Positions 26,147-36,155 of a stretch of DNA of 64,000 nt are shown here, piece by piece. Position numbers and translations under genes: made by a program. The DNA comes from Corynebacterium efficiens YS-314 (GTDB lineage Bacteria; Actinomycetota; Actinomycetes; Mycobacteriales; Mycobacteriaceae). The first letter of the stretch is position 1. Each line of letters begins with the position of its first letter. The stretch covers positions 1,922,001 to 1,986,000 of the forward strand of contig NC_004369.1 in assembly GCF_000011305.1 (NCBI RefSeq), given 5' to 3'. The notes under the pieces were generated by a model that was not told where the DNA came from, made no database searches, and saw nothing but the letters and a program-made list of their open reading frames with translations.

Positions 26147-27721
26147 TCAGCAACCGCAGGCATTGTCCGGGGTTGCGGGGGCCGGGACCGGCGCACCGAT
26201 CCGGGGCAGTCCGAGACCGACACCGATCGGCGCGGTGGTGGGGACCTGTCCCACGGCGGAATTATCGCCCGCCCGGGTACGGCGGTGGGTGAGCACACCG
26301 GCATCGGCGATGAGGAAGAACGGTTTGGCCTCGGTGACCTCCACCGTGACCACATCACCCGGGCGGATCTCCCCGTCGATAGTTCCCACAGGTGTGAAGT
26401 GGACGAGACGGCCATCGCGGGCGCGACCAGACATGCGCTTGGTGGCATCGTTCTTGCGACCACCACCGGCCTGGACGAGCAGCTCCACCGTCTGCCCGAT
26501 GAACTTCTGATTCTCCTCCTCGCAGATGCGTTCCTGGAGTGCCATGAGACGCTCATAGCGTTCCTGGACAACCTTCTTGGGCACCTGGTTCTCATAGTCC
26601 GCCGCCGGGGTTCCAGGCCTGGGGCTGTACTGGAAGGTGTAGGCGGAGGTGAAGCGCGCCTTTTCGACGACATCCAGGGTCGCCTGGAAATCCTCCTCCG
26701 TCTCCCCCGGGAAACCGACGATGATGTCGGTGGTGATCGAGGCATGCGGGATCTTCGCCCGGACCTCATCCAGGATGGCGAGGAACTTCGCCGACCGGTA
26801 GGAACGGCGCATCTCCTTGAGCACCCTGTCCGACCCGGACTGCAGGGGCATATGCAGCTGCGGGCAGATGTTCGGGGTCTCCGCCATCGCATCAATGACA
26901 TCGGAGGTGAATTCAGCCGGGTGTGGGCTGGTGAAGCGGACCCGCTCCAGGCCCTCGATGTCACCACAGGCGCGCAGGAGTTTGGAGAAGGCCGAACGGT
27001 CCCGCTCAAGTTCGGGGTCGACGAAGTTCACGCCATAGGCATTGACGTTCTGACCGAGCAGGGTCACCTCGGAGACACCCTGATCGACCAGGGCCTGCAC
27101 CTCGGCGAGGATGTCACCAGGCCGGCGGTCCTGTTCCTTACCACGCAGGCTCGGCACAATACAGAAGGTGCAGGTGTTGTTGCAGCCCACCGAGACCGAT
27201 ACCCACCCGGCGTAGGCGGATTCACGTTTGGCCGGGAGGACGGAGGGGAACTGCTCGAGTGAATCGACGATCTCCACCTCAGCCTTCTGGTTGTGCTCCG
27301 CACGGTTGAGCAGGGTCGGCAGCGAGGCGATGTTGTGGGTACCGAAGACCACATCCACCCATGGGGCCTTCTTCACCACAGTGTCCTTGTCCTTCTGTGC
27401 GAGGCAGCCTCCCACGGCGATCTGCATGCCGGGGTGGTTCTCCTTCACGGCGCGCAGATTACCCAGTGTGCCGTAGAGACGCTGATCGGCATTCTCACGC
27501 ACCGCGCAGGTGTTGAAGACGATGAGATCAGGGGTGTCACCCTCCCCCGCCGCGGTGTAACCGGCCTCCTCGAGCAGACCGGAGAGACGCTCGGAATCGT
27601 GGACGTTCATCTGGCAGCCGAAGGTACGCACCTCATAGGTGCGGGCAGTGGTGCCCTCCCGGTTCCCCCGCGCCGGGAGGGTGTCGGCGGGGTGGTCCGG
27701 GTGGGATGGATGGGTGTTCAT
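26147..27721 (-). CDS. miaB: tRNA-2-methylthio-N6-dimethylallyladenosine synthase MiaB
   Basis: Radical-SAM methylthiotransferase that thiomethylates the dimethylallyl-A37 made by MiaA. The N-terminal domain has Cys residues in FGCQMN, NTCAVRE and GGCLAQKD for the second Fe-S cluster. The radical-SAM motif CNNTCTFC follows, and then a TRAM domain. About 40 extra C-terminal residues are Pro/Ala-rich and end in CGC. Start choice is uncertain: ATG 27721 gives MNTHPSHP, while an in-frame GTG at 27745 is possible. The frame is open further upstream, but that part looks non-coding. Confidence 0.92.
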   Translation of the reverse strand: MNTHPSHPDHPADTLPARGNREGTTARTYEVRTFGCQMNVHDSERLSGLLEEAGYTAAGEGDTPDLIVFNTCAVRENADQRLYGTLGNLRAVKENHPGMQIAVGGCLAQKDKDTVVKKAPWVDVVFGTHNIASLPTLLNRAEHNQKAEVEIVDSLEQFPSVLPAKRESAYAGWVSVSVGCNNTCTFCIVPSLRGKEQDRRPGDILAEVQALVDQGVSEVTLLGQNVNAYGVNFVDPELERDRSAFSKLLRACGDIEGLERVRFTSPHPAEFTSDVIDAMAETPNICPQLHMPLQSGSDRVLKEMRRSYRSAKFLAILDEVRAKIPHASITTDIIVGFPGETEEDFQATLDVVEKARFTSAYTFQYSPRPGTPAADYENQVPKKVVQERYERLMALQERICEEENQKFIGQTVELLVQAGGGRKNDATKRMSGRARDGRLVHFTPVGTIDGEIRPGDVVTVEVTEAKPFFLIADAGVLTHRRTRAGDNSAVGQVPTTAPIGVGLGLPRIGAPVPAPATPDNACGC

Positions 27722-27891
27722 CTGGTGGGTATCAATCTGCTGCGTCACGGGAGGTAATTGTATCGGCCGCGGGCACCCTGACATAAACGTCCGATCCAGA
27801 GGAACGCAACCCCGTGGAGTGTCGCAGCCATGCAGGTTGGGCAACACCGTAACGGAACCTAGCAGAGTGGTAGGATTGACTTCACATTCTT

Positions 27892-27912
27892 TACCTATTG
27901 AGCTATTGATAA
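27892..27912 (+). promoter_or_regulatory. Candidate AmtR operator upstream of gluABCD
   Basis: CTAT-n6-ATtG (core 27895-27908), followed by ATAAAA, matches the AmtR motif (CTAT-n6-ATAG, AT-rich flanks) at seven of eight core bases. gluABCD is a known member of the C. glutamicum AmtR nitrogen regulon. A possible -35 (ttgact, 27876-27881) lies next to it. The rest of the 335-base miaB-gluA gap holds no credible gene. Confidence 0.6.
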
Positions 27913-28044
27913 AATCCGGGCGGAAATGGAAATCACCCCCACAAATCACCCCAACTGACCTGTGGAAAGGGCGAGAAATCCAGGGAAATTCATTTCAAAA
28001 TGGACTCAATCACAGGATTTACCCCACATGACCCAACATTCCTT

Positions 28045-28050
28045 TATGCT
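28045..28050 (+). promoter_or_regulatory. -10 element placing the gluA start at +1
   Basis: tatgct lies six bases before the ATG at 28057, the spacing seen in leaderless corynebacterial genes. No good -35 is evident, and no Shine-Dalgarno sequence precedes this ATG. Confidence 0.4.
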
Positions 28051-28056
28051 ATCCCC

Positions 28057-28809
28057 ATGACGCAGACCACAAATCACCCGATGATCAAGATGACGGGGGT
28101 GCAGAAGTTCTTCGATGACTTCCAGGCCCTGACCGATATCAATCTTGAGGTCCCCGCGGGACAGGTCGTTGTTGTTCTCGGCCCGTCCGGTTCCGGAAAG
28201 TCGACGCTGTGCCGCACCATCAACCGCCTCGAAACCATCGAGGAGGGAACCATCGAGATCGATGGAAAACTGCTTCCGGAGGAGGGCAAGGACCTGGCCA
28301 AGATCCGTGCCGACGTGGGCATGGTGTTCCAGTCTTTCAACCTCTTCCCCCACCTCACCATCAAGGACAATGTCACCCTCGGCCCGATGAAGGTCCGGAA
28401 GATGAAGAAGTCCGAGGCCAATGAGGTGGCCATGAAGCTGTTGGAACGCGTCGGCATCGCCAACCAGGCCGAGAAATACCCGGCACAGCTCTCGGGCGGG
28501 CAGCAGCAGCGCGTGGCCATCGCCCGCGCACTGGCGATGAACCCCAAGATCATGCTTTTCGACGAACCAACCTCCGCCCTCGACCCCGAGATGGTCAACG
28601 AGGTTCTGGACGTCATGGCGAGTCTGGCCAAGGAAGGCATGACCATGGTGTGTGTCACCCACGAGATGGGTTTCGCACGCAGGGCCGCAGACCGTGTGCT
28701 GTTCATGTCTGACGGCGCCATCGTCGAGGACTCCGACCCGGAGACCTTCTTCACCAATCCACAAACCGACCGGGCGAAGGATTTCCTGGGCAAGATCCTC
28801 GCCCACTGA
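28057..28809 (+). CDS. gluA: Glutamate ABC transporter ATP-binding protein GluA
   Basis: ATPase of the high-affinity glutamate importer. Walker [10 protein letters not shown] (about residues 43-51), Q-loop [10 protein letters not shown], signature LSGGQQQR, Walker [14 protein letters not shown] and the switch His in CVTHEMG are all present. The start is uncertain. ATG 28057 would be leaderless, ATG 28081 (MIKMTGVQ) matches the usual C. glutamicum start, and ATG 28000 is also in frame. Nearly identical to C. glutamicum GluA in the core. First gene of gluABCD. Confidence 0.94.
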   Translation: MTQTTNHPMIKMTGVQKFFDDFQALTDINLEVPAGQVVVVLGPSGSGKSTLCRTINRLETIEEGTIEIDGKLLPEEGKDLAKIRADVGMVFQSFNLFPHLTIKDNVTLGPMKVRKMKKSEANEVAMKLLERVGIANQAEKYPAQLSGGQQQRVAIARALAMNPKIMLFDEPTSALDPEMVNEVLDVMASLAKEGMTMVCVTHEMGFARRAADRVLFMSDGAIVEDSDPETFFTNPQTDRAKDFLGKILAH

Positions 28810-28877
28810 CCTCCCCTCACTCTGTGTCCAACTCCCCCGCTGGCCAAAATCAGCGACCATGACCAACAGGAGCATCA

Positions 28878-29762
28878 ATGTCGCACAAACGCATGTTCAC
28901 CCGTCTCGCCGCAGCCACCAGCGCAGCTGTTCTCGCCGGCATCACCCTCACCGCCTGTGGTGATTCCGAGGGTGGTGACGGTCTGCTCGCCGCCATCGAA
29001 AATGGCAATGTCACCATCGGCACCAAGTACGATCAGCCGGGTCTGGGACTGCGTAACCCGGACAATTCCATGAGCGGACTGGATGTCGACGTCGCGCAGT
29101 ACGTGGTCAACTCCATCGCCGATGACAACGGTTGGGATCACCCCACCGTGGAATGGCGCGAGACCCCCTCCGCCCAGCGCGAGACCCTCATCCAGAACGG
29201 TGAGGTGGATATGATCGCCGCAACCTACTCCATCAACCCCGGACGCTCCGAATCGGTGAACTTCGGTGGACCATACCTCCTCACCCACCAGGCCCTCCTG
29301 GTCCGCGAGGACGATGACCGCATCCAGACCCTCGAGGACCTCGATGACGGCCTGATCCTGTGTTCCGTTACCGGATCCACCCCCGCCCAGAAGGTCAAGG
29401 ATGTCCTCCCCGGCGTCCAGCTGCAGGAATACGACACCTACTCCTCCTGTGTGGAGGCACTGAGCCAGGGCAACGTCGATGCAATGACCACCGACGCCAC
29501 CATCCTCTTCGGCTACGCGCAGCAGCGCGAAGGTGAATTCCGCGTCGTGGAGATGGAACAGGACGGCGAGCCGTTCACCAATGAGTACTACGGCATCGGT
29601 ATCACCAAGGATGACACCGAAGCCACCGATGCGATCAACGCAGCGTTGGAGCGTATGTACGCCGACGGTTCCTTCCAGCGTTTCCTCACCGAGAACCTCG
29701 GCGAGGATTCCCAGGTTGTCCAGGAGGGCACCCCGGGTGACCTCTCCTTCCTGGACGAGTGA
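28878..29762 (+). CDS. gluB: Glutamate-binding lipoprotein GluB
   Basis: Periplasm-side solute-binding protein of the glutamate importer, 294 residues. The signal peptide ends in the lipobox LTAC with Cys27 as the lipidated residue. Two alpha/beta lobes of SBP family 3 follow; NPGRSESVNFGGPYLLTHQALLV is typical of the amino-acid-binding class. Ribosome binding site caggag. It lies 68 bases after gluA and 113 before gluC. Confidence 0.95.
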   Translation: MSHKRMFTRLAAATSAAVLAGITLTACGDSEGGDGLLAAIENGNVTIGTKYDQPGLGLRNPDNSMSGLDVDVAQYVVNSIADDNGWDHPTVEWRETPSAQRETLIQNGEVDMIAATYSINPGRSESVNFGGPYLLTHQALLVREDDDRIQTLEDLDDGLILCSVTGSTPAQKVKDVLPGVQLQEYDTYSSCVEALSQGNVDAMTTDATILFGYAQQREGEFRVVEMEQDGEPFTNEYYGIGITKDDTEATDAINAALERMYADGSFQRFLTENLGEDSQVVQEGTPGDLSFLDE

Positions 29763-29875
29763 CCTGACGGGGCCGAACGCCCGATGAGCATGCGTGGCCC
29801 CCGCATCCCGGGGTGCCACGCATCATCACTTTCACCACTGATCCCCTACCGTTCCTTACCGAGGAGAAATTCCCC

Positions 29876-30562
29876 ATGAGTACATTATGGGCGGATCTGG
29901 GTCCGTCACTCCTACCCGCATTCTGGGTGACAATCCAACTCACCGTCTATTCCGCCATCGGATCCATGATCCTCGGTACCATCCTCACCGCCATGAGGGT
30001 GTCCCCGGTGAAGATCCTGCGCAGCATATCCACCGCCTACATCAACACGGTCCGTAACACCCCACTGACCCTGGTGATCCTGTTCTGTTCCTTCGGCCTG
30101 TATCAGAATCTCGGTCTCACCCTCGCCGGTCGCGACAGTTCCACCTTTCTGGCCGATAACAACTTCCGGCTCGCGGTGCTCGGATTCATCCTGTACACCT
30201 CCGCCTTCGTTGCGGAATCACTCCGGTCAGGCATCAACACCGTGCACTTCGGGCAGGCGGAGGCCGCCCGGTCGCTGGGACTCGGTTTCAGTGACATCTT
30301 CCGGTCCATCATCTTCCCCCAGGCGGTGCGTGCCGCCATCATCCCGCTGGGCAACACCCTCATCGCCCTGACCAAGAACACCACGATCGCGTCCGTGATC
30401 GGCGTCGGTGAGGCCTCGCTGCTGATGAAGTCCACGATTGAAAATCATGCCAACATGCTCTTCGTCGTGTTCGCCATCTTCGCCGTCGGCTTCATGATCC
30501 TCACCCTCCCCATGGGCCTGGGGCTTGGAAAACTCGCTGAGAAAATGGCGGTGAAGAAATAA
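29876..30562 (+). CDS. gluC: Glutamate ABC transporter permease GluC
   Basis: Inner-membrane permease of 228 residues, His/Glu/Gln-type ABC family. It has about five membrane spans and the EAA loop ([14 protein letters not shown]) that contacts GluA. The ATG at 29876 follows gaggag; the longer frame from 29813 is rejected. Its TAA stop overlaps the gluD ATG by one base, so the two permeases are coupled. Confidence 0.95.
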   Translation: MSTLWADLGPSLLPAFWVTIQLTVYSAIGSMILGTILTAMRVSPVKILRSISTAYINTVRNTPLTLVILFCSFGLYQNLGLTLAGRDSSTFLADNNFRLAVLGFILYTSAFVAESLRSGINTVHFGQAEAARSLGLGFSDIFRSIIFPQAVRAAIIPLGNTLIALTKNTTIASVIGVGEASLLMKSTIENHANMLFVVFAIFAVGFMILTLPMGLGLGKLAEKMAVKK

Positions 30563-31512
30563 TGTCCTCCTCCGTACGCGCAACAGTCCTCTACGACGCC
30601 CCCGGCCCCCGGGGACGCAGGTCCAACACCATCATCACCATCGCCACCACCCTGGTGGCAGTGGCCGTCCTGTTCTGGGTGGGCAGTGTTCTCCAGGAAA
30701 ACGGCCAGTTGGACGGCGACAAATGGACCCCGTTCCTCGATCCCCAGACCTGGACCACCTATCTTCTGCCCGGCCTGTGGGGAACCCTGAAGGCAGCGGT
30801 GGCCTCCATCCTTCTCGCGCTGATCATGGGCACCCTGCTCGGGCTCGGACGCATCTCCGAAATCCGGCTCCTGCGCTGGTTCTGCGGGATCATCATCGAG
30901 ACCTTCCGTGCCATCCCGGTGCTGATCCTCATGATCTTCGCCTATCAGTTGTTCGCCCGTTACCAGCTCGTTCCATCACGCCAGCTGGCCTTCGCCGCGG
31001 TGGTCTTCGGTCTCACCATGTACAACGGCTCCGTCATCGCCGAGATCCTTAGATCGGGTATCGCCTCCCTGCCGAAGGGACAGCGTGAGGCGGCGATCGC
31101 CCTGGGCATGTCAACCCGCCAGACCACCTGGTCGATCCTGCTCCCCCAGGCGGTGGCAGCGATGCTGCCCGCCCTGATCGCGCAGATGGTCATCGCGCTG
31201 AAGGACTCCGCCCTCGGTTACCAGATCGGTTATATCGAGGTGGTACGCTCCGGTATCCAGTCCGCATCCGTCAACCGGAACTACCTGGCTGCCCTCGCGG
31301 TGGTCGCGGTCATCATGATCCTGATCAACTTCGCACTGACCGCACTGGCAGAGCGTATCCAGCGTCAGCTGCGTGCCGGACGTGCCCGCAGGAACATTGT
31401 GGCAAAGGTGCCCGAGGAACCCGATCAGGGCCTGGATACCAAGGACAATGTGAACGTGGATTGGCACGATCCCGATTACAAGGAAGTCAAACACCCGGGA
31501 CCGTCATTCTGA
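30562..31512 (+). CDS. gluD: Glutamate ABC transporter permease GluD
   Basis: Second permease of the importer, 316 residues. The N-terminal membrane span (about 28-47) is followed by the canonical five-span core with EAA loop [17 protein letters not shown] hydrophilic C-terminal tail of about 45 residues follows, longer than in GluC. Last gene of the operon; a strong terminator follows. Confidence 0.95.
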
Positions 31513-31558
31513 CAGGTCCCTGGATCCCCGCTGCGGTCAGGAGGCGGGTGCAACAATG

Positions 31559-31596
31559 AAGTCCGGCTGCCCCAGATGTCTGGGGCAGCCGGACTT
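31559..31596. terminator. Bidirectional terminator between gluD and recX
   Basis: A perfect inverted repeat (18-bp arms, aagtccggctgccccaga / complement) with a two-base centre, between convergent genes. Confidence 0.9.
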
Positions 31597-31605
31597 TGTG
31601 GCAGA

Positions 31606-32238
31606 TCAATGCTGTCTGAGGTCCTCGATGCGCTCATCGAGAGCCTCCCGGGCCAGGTCCATCGACATACCCGCGGGGAATCCACGACGGGCAAGTGCTC
31701 CGACCACCCGTCGCAACGCCTTGTCGTAGTCGCTGCGATCCGCGGGTATCCGTGATTCGCTGCGTGCCTTCTTCACAGCAACAGCACGCGCGGTGTCCCG
31801 TTCGTCTTCTGGATCGATCTGTTCAAGTGCACGGGCCCGGATGCCTGCATCGACGCCCTTGTCCCGGAGTTCACGGTCCAACACCCGGGTTGATTTCCCG
31901 CGGCGCTGGGCTCGTTGACGGACCCATTCCTGCGCGAAGGATTCATCATTGATGAGGTTGGCCCGGGTGAGGTCATCAAGGACCTCCTCGATGATGTCGT
32001 GGTCGAAGTCGAGGGCACCCAGCCGCCCCTGCAGTTCGGAGCGGGAACGGGCGCGTTGGTCAAGAAGCAGCAGGGCGCGTCGGCGGACCTCTGCCTTCTT
32101 CTCCTCCGCCTCCCTGTCGAAGAGGCTGCTGGCGGCACCCTCTTCCTGACGTCTGCTGAACTCCTCCAATGCGGTGCGAAGCTTCTCCAGTTTCGCGGCC
32201 TGGTTCTCACCAGGGTGGGGTGTGATCGGATCAGTCAT
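31606..32238 (-). CDS. recX: RecA regulator RecX
   Basis: RecX modulates RecA filament growth. The 210-residue protein has three-helix RecX repeats: [34 protein letters not shown] with the typical [17 protein letters not shown], and a third C-terminal repeat [15 protein letters not shown]. An acidic N-terminal extension of about 60 residues precedes them. It lies 33 bases downstream of recA and is expected to be co-transcribed under SOS control. Confidence 0.93.
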   Translation of the reverse strand: MTDPITPHPGENQAAKLEKLRTALEEFSRRQEEGAASSLFDREAEEKKAEVRRRALLLLDQRARSRSELQGRLGALDFDHDIIEEVLDDLTRANLINDESFAQEWVRQRAQRRGKSTRVLDRELRDKGVDAGIRARALEQIDPEDERDTARAVAVKKARSESRIPADRSDYDKALRRVVGALARRGFPAGMSMDLAREALDERIEDLRQH

Positions 32239-32271
32239 GGGCTATGGGCGAACTCCGGTACTGCACATCAT

Positions 32272-33432
32272 CTAGTTCTCGGTGGTGACCTCGGTGAAGG
32301 TCCCTGCCGGGGCGGTGGAGGCGTCGAAGTCATCATCCTCGTCGTCGAAATCAACATTCGGAATGAGCTCAACCGGGTCATCGGTCAGTTCATCGGCCGT
32401 CTGGGCGAACTTCCCGACACCGAGTTTGCGGAAGATCTTCTCCTCGATTTCGTCGGCGAGCTCCGGGGTCTCCTTGAGGAACAGGCGTGCCTTCTCCTTA
32501 CCCTGACCCAGCTGGTCACCCTCATAGGTAAACCACGATCCGGACTTCTTCACAATGCCGTTATCAACCGCCAGGTCGATGATCGAGGATTCACGGGAGA
32601 TGCCCTCCCCGTAGATGATGTCGAACTCGGCGATCTTGAACGGTGGTGACACCTTGTTCTTGACGATCTTGGCGCGGGTGCGGTTACCGATGGCATCCTG
32701 ACCGTCCTTGAGGGTCTGAATGCGACGGACATCAATGCGGACGGAGGCGTAGAACTTCAGTGCCTTACCACCCGTGGTGGTCTCCGGGGAACCGAACATC
32801 ACGCCGATCTTCTCACGCAGCTGGTTGATGAAGATCGCGGTGGTACCGGAGTTGTACAACGCGCCGGTCATCTTACGCAGGGCCTGGGACATCAGGCGCG
32901 CCTGCAGGCCGACGTGGCTGTCACCCATCTCGCCCTCGATCTCGGCCTTCGGGGTCAGGGCCGCCACAGAGTCGATGACGAGGATATCGATGGCACCGGA
33001 GCGCACAAGCATATCGGCAATCTCAAGAGCCTGCTCACCGGTATCCGGCTGGGATACCAGCAGCGCATCGGTGTCCACACCGAGTTTGCGGGCGTAATCC
33101 GGATCCAATGCATGCTCAGCATCGATGAACGCGGCGATACCGCCGGCTTTCTGCGCCTGCGCGATGGCGTGCAGCGCCACGGTGGTCTTACCGGAGGATT
33201 CCGGACCATAGACCTCGACGATGCGGCCACGGGGGAAACCTCCGATGCCCAGGGCGATATCAAGTGCGGTGTTGCCGGAGGAGATCACCTGGATCGGTGG
33301 ACGGTTTTCATCACCCAGACGCATGACAGCGCCCTTACCGAAGTCCTTCTCAATGAGAGCGAGGGCCGCGTCGAGCGCCTTCTGGCGATCATCACCCTTG
33401 GGGGCCGCCTTGGTGGTCTTTTTCGTAGCCAT
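32272..33432 (-). CDS. recA: Recombinase RecA
   Basis: DNA strand-exchange ATPase and co-protease for LexA. It is 386 residues from ATG 33432. Walker A GPESSGKT occupies residues 76-83. Walker B ([10 protein letters not shown]), loop L1 around MSQALRKM and loop L2 around the [12 protein letters not shown] stretch are conserved. The Asp/Glu-rich C-terminal tail is typical. An SOS-box-like site lies about 200 bases upstream. Confidence 0.97.
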   Translation of the reverse strand: MATKKTTKAAPKGDDRQKALDAALALIEKDFGKGAVMRLGDENRPPIQVISSGNTALDIALGIGGFPRGRIVEVYGPESSGKTTVALHAIAQAQKAGGIAAFIDAEHALDPDYARKLGVDTDALLVSQPDTGEQALEIADMLVRSGAIDILVIDSVAALTPKAEIEGEMGDSHVGLQARLMSQALRKMTGALYNSGTTAIFINQLREKIGVMFGSPETTTGGKALKFYASVRIDVRRIQTLKDGQDAIGNRTRAKIVKNKVSPPFKIAEFDIIYGEGISRESSIIDLAVDNGIVKKSGSWFTYEGDQLGQGKEKARLFLKETPELADEIEEKIFRKLGVGKFAQTADELTDDPVELIPNVDFDDEDDDFDASTAPAGTFTEVTTEN

Positions 33433-33629
33433 TATCGTGTCCTGTCCGTTGAGGTCTTGAAGGTGGTGGAATCCCACCGCCGATGTTGTGGAGGAGGGAT
33501 GTTGAGGGGATCCAGTGTAGTTAGACCCCGCAAACCGGGATTAGGATCCCTATCCGCACCAAGATTGTCTGTCTGTGGAGAAAGTCTAAGACATACCCCG
33601 GATCCGAATATCTATCTTCCACACCTTAC

Positions 33630-33645
33630 ACGCACAACTGTTCGA
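33630..33645 (-). promoter_or_regulatory. Candidate LexA (SOS) box upstream of recA
   Basis: acgcacaactgttcga matches TCGAACAnnTGTTCGA at 12 of 14 defined positions. It is followed on the plus strand by a separate tcgaattttcga palindrome (33647-33658). Confidence 0.65.
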
Positions 33646-33677
33646 AATCGAATTTTCGAACCCCTTTCCGGAAACGG

Positions 33678-33893
33678 TCAGGAACGGGGGTCGTCGCGCC
33701 CCAGACGACGCTCCTCGGGGACATCAAAGTCAGTGCAGAGCTGGATCCATACATCCCTGAGGTCCACACCGGATTCCACGGCCTCATCAGCGGTCATCCC
33801 GAAGCTTGAGAGGGTGTGGGAATGGGCTATCCACTCCCCCCTCACCTCTCCGAATTCATCTTCGATCAACTGCCGGAACTCCGATAAACGCAT
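33678..33893 (-). CDS. DUF3046 protein
   Basis: A 71-residue protein matching the actinobacterial DUF3046 family: MRLSEFxxLIxDEFG at the N-terminus, AHSHTLSSFG(M)TADEAVESG in the middle and a VWIQLCTDFDVPEERRLG end. The family is typically found beside recA, as here. Function unknown. Confidence 0.88.
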   Translation of the reverse strand: MRLSEFRQLIEDEFGEVRGEWIAHSHTLSSFGMTADEAVESGVDLRDVWIQLCTDFDVPEERRLGRDDPRS

Positions 33894-33929
33894 GGTGCCG
33901 ATCTTACAGGCACCGCATCCGCCCCCGGT

Positions 33930-33942
33930 TTAACACCGTTCA
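33930..33942. promoter_or_regulatory. Upstream BioQ-like operator
   Basis: ttaac-acc-gttca: imperfect copy of the TGAAC-n3-GTT(A/C)A(C) inverted repeat bound by BioQ of C. glutamicum. Confidence 0.5.
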
Positions 33943-33961
33943 AAATCCCCCGCTTGCGTGT

Positions 33962-33974
33962 TGAACGGTGTTCA
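33962..33974. promoter_or_regulatory. BioQ-like operator overlapping the bioY promoter
   Basis: tgaac-ggt-gttca is a perfect inverted repeat, four bases upstream of the bioY -10 (tatact, 33979-33984). Its centre lies 32 bases from that of the upstream copy, about three helical turns. Repressor binding here would block transcription when biotin is plentiful. Confidence 0.7.
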
Positions 33975-33990
33975 GTTATATACTATGTCC

Positions 33991-34608
33991 ATGCACACTG
34001 ACACCTCGCCGGCGCCGGCCCGGCCCGAGCAGTCCTCTCGTGGATCCAGCAGGAACCGTCTCCAGGATCTTGCCCTCATCGCGGTTTTCGCGGCATTGAT
34101 CATCGTCCTGGCCTTCGTTCAGATCCCCGTGGGCACCGCGGGTGTGCCGATCGTTCTGCAGAACGCCGCGGTCGTGCTGGCTGGCCTGGTCCTCGGCCCC
34201 CGACGTGGTTTCCTCGCTGTCCTACTCTTCCTGGCTCTGGGCATGATCGGGTTGCCGGTGCTCGCAGGTGGCCGCACCACGATCGCAGCCCTCGCCGGAA
34301 TCACCGTCGGTTATATCGTCGGATATCTCATCTCGGCGTTCATCACCGGGCTCATCGCCTACCGCGCACCGCGCAAGCGGGGTATCGGGATGTTCGCGGT
34401 CTTCGGGCTTGCAGCCCTGGCGGGTCTTGCCACGCAGTACCTGTCCGGAATTGTCGGCATGGTGCTGCGCGGCGGTCTCAGCTTCGCCGAGGCCACTCTT
34501 GCACAGGTCCCCTTCATCCTCCCGGACCTGGGCAAATTCGCCCTCATGGTGGCCATCGCAGCAGGCGTCCATGCAGCCATTCCGGATCTGCGGCGTCGCG
34601 GGCACTGA
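33991..34608 (+). CDS. bioY: Biotin ECF transporter substrate-binding subunit BioY
   Basis: Membrane S-component that captures biotin, with about six spans and typical BioY stretches (IPVGTAGVPIVLQNAAVVLAG; LGMIGLPVLAGG; GYIVGYLISA). The ATG at 33991 lies seven bases after a tatact -10 element and has no Shine-Dalgarno sequence, so the mRNA is probably leaderless. An ATG at 33985 would be too close to the -10. Followed by a hairpin and then bioM and bioN, giving the complete BioYMN importer. Confidence 0.93.
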   Translation: MHTDTSPAPARPEQSSRGSSRNRLQDLALIAVFAALIIVLAFVQIPVGTAGVPIVLQNAAVVLAGLVLGPRRGFLAVLLFLALGMIGLPVLAGGRTTIAALAGITVGYIVGYLISAFITGLIAYRAPRKRGIGMFAVFGLAALAGLATQYLSGIVGMVLRGGLSFAEATLAQVPFILPDLGKFALMVAIAAGVHAAIPDLRRRGH

Positions 34609-34640
34609 CACGCATCACGCAGCAGCACCCAGCAAATCCC

Positions 34641-34680
34641 GAAACCACCCCTCCAGTACGAGAGGGGTTGGTTTCTTTCC
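34641..34680 (+). terminator. Hairpin between bioY and bioM
   Basis: gaaaccacccctc / gaggggttggtttc with one bulged base and a short loop, followed by tttctttcc. It looks like an intrinsic terminator inside the bioYMN cluster and could reduce bioMN expression relative to bioY. Confidence 0.7.
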
Positions 34681-34742
34681 ATTTATACGTCGCGCCCAGG
34701 GCAGATGTCCCCGGGAGGCTCTGACCCATAGAATTGATAACC

Positions 34743-35432
34743 ATGCCCGAGATCATCTTCGACTCCGCGGCGGTGTCCTACGAAGGCACGCCAGTACTCG
34801 AACCACTGTCCCTCACCCTGCGCGAACAGCGCATCGGTGTCATCGGGGCCAATGGTGGTGGTAAATCCACGCTCATCAGGATGATCAACGGACTGGGTGA
34901 GCCCAGTTCGGGGCGCGTCCTCGTCGATGGCCTGGATGTTGCGGCCAATGGCCGGCTCATCAGGAAGAAGGTGGGTTTCGTCTTCTCCGACGCCGAGAAT
35001 CAGATCGTGATGCCCACTGTTAGGGAGGACATCGCCTTTTCCCTGCGTCGCCACAAGATGCCACGGGCGGAGAAGCATCGCCGGGTTGAGGAGATGATGG
35101 ACCGCTTCCATCTCACGGCTCATGCCGACCAGTCACCGCACACCCTCTCCGGTGGGCAGAAACAGCTGCTCGCGTTGGCCGCTGTTCTCATCATCGAACC
35201 GGAGGTGGTCATTGCGGATGAGCCCACCACCCTGCTGGATCTCCGCAATCGCATCCTGATCAGGGAGGTGTTCAGATCGCTTCCACAGCAGTTGATTGTG
35301 GTCAGTCACGATCTCGACTTTCTCTCGGATTTCGACCGGGTGATCTGCATCGATGATCATCGCGTGGTCGCCGATGGTCCCCCCACCGATGTGATCCCCC
35401 ACTATGTCAGTCTGATGATGGAGTCGGTCTGA
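34743..35432 (+). CDS. bioM: Biotin ECF transporter ATPase BioM
   Basis: Energy-coupling ATPase (EcfA type) of 229 residues. Walker A GANGGGKST, signature LSGGQKQ, Walker B VVIADEPTTLLD and switch His in VVSHDLD are present. Start at ATG 34743 (MPEIIF). No strong ribosome binding site is visible. bioN starts directly after the stop codon. Confidence 0.94.
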   Translation: MPEIIFDSAAVSYEGTPVLEPLSLTLREQRIGVIGANGGGKSTLIRMINGLGEPSSGRVLVDGLDVAANGRLIRKKVGFVFSDAENQIVMPTVREDIAFSLRRHKMPRAEKHRRVEEMMDRFHLTAHADQSPHTLSGGQKQLLALAAVLIIEPEVVIADEPTTLLDLRNRILIREVFRSLPQQLIVVSHDLDFLSDFDRVICIDDHRVVADGPPTDVIPHYVSLMMESV

Positions 35433-35433
35433 G

Positions 35434-36045
35434 ATGCGTTCAATTCCGCTGGGTGTCTATGTCGACACCGACTCACCGGTCCACCGGCTGCCCGCCATCT
35501 GGAAATTCCCGCTGTTACTGGTCTTCATCATCAGTGGCCCCCTGGTGGCGCGGACCCCACTGGTTGCGGTGGGGTTGGTCGTCCTCGTCCTCGTCGTGTA
35601 CATCATCGCGCGGATCCCGGCGCGCACCGCATGGAACCAGTGGTGGCCGGTGCTGCCCGTGTTACTCGTCCTGGGTGTCTTCCAGTGGTGGCAGCGTGGT
35701 CTTGATCTGGCGGTGACCACGGTGGCCGTGATCTTTTCGGCGGTCATGGCCGCGATGCTGCTCACACTCACCACCAGGCTTGAGGCACTCATGGACGCCG
35801 TGGAGAAGATGCTGCGGCCCTGGGCACGCTTCGGCCTTCCGGTGGAGACCATCACGCTTGCGATCTCACTGACAATCCGTCTCATCCCGCTCCAGCTCGC
35901 CACCGTCACCGAGGTGCTGGATGCCCGCAAGGCCCGGGGAGCGGGTTTCTCCGTGGTGGCCTTCGGCACCCCGGTATTGATACGTTCGATCCGCAGGGCA
36001 CGCAATATCGGCGATGCCCTGCATGCCCGGGGGGCGGGAGACTAA
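35434..36045 (+). CDS. bioN: Biotin ECF transporter transmembrane subunit BioN
   Basis: EcfT-type membrane subunit, 203 residues, with four to five membrane spans. A C-terminal coupling region contains the EcfT motif with Ala-Arg-Gly (LDARKARGAGF) and a second ALHARGAGD. It begins one base after bioM, so translation is coupled. Together with BioY and BioM it forms the full biotin importer. Confidence 0.93.
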   Translation: MRSIPLGVYVDTDSPVHRLPAIWKFPLLLVFIISGPLVARTPLVAVGLVVLVLVVYIIARIPARTAWNQWWPVLPVLLVLGVFQWWQRGLDLAVTTVAVIFSAVMAAMLLTLTTRLEALMDAVEKMLRPWARFGLPVETITLAISLTIRLIPLQLATVTEVLDARKARGAGFSVVAFGTPVLIRSIRRARNIGDALHARGAGD

Positions 36046-36099
36046 CTACCGGCGGGGCGTATCAGCCGTCGTAAAGCACCGTTGCCCACCGTGACACAG

Positions 36100-36145
36100 C
36101 TATGGCCCCGGTGCCCTCCCAACCAGGAGGGCACCGGGACCATAG
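36100..36145. terminator. Bidirectional terminator between bioN and pspA
   Basis: A near-perfect 20-bp stem (ctatggccccggtgccctcc / complement with one mismatch) with a six-base loop. Confidence 0.88.
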
Positions 36146-36155
36146 CTTCAGTGCT

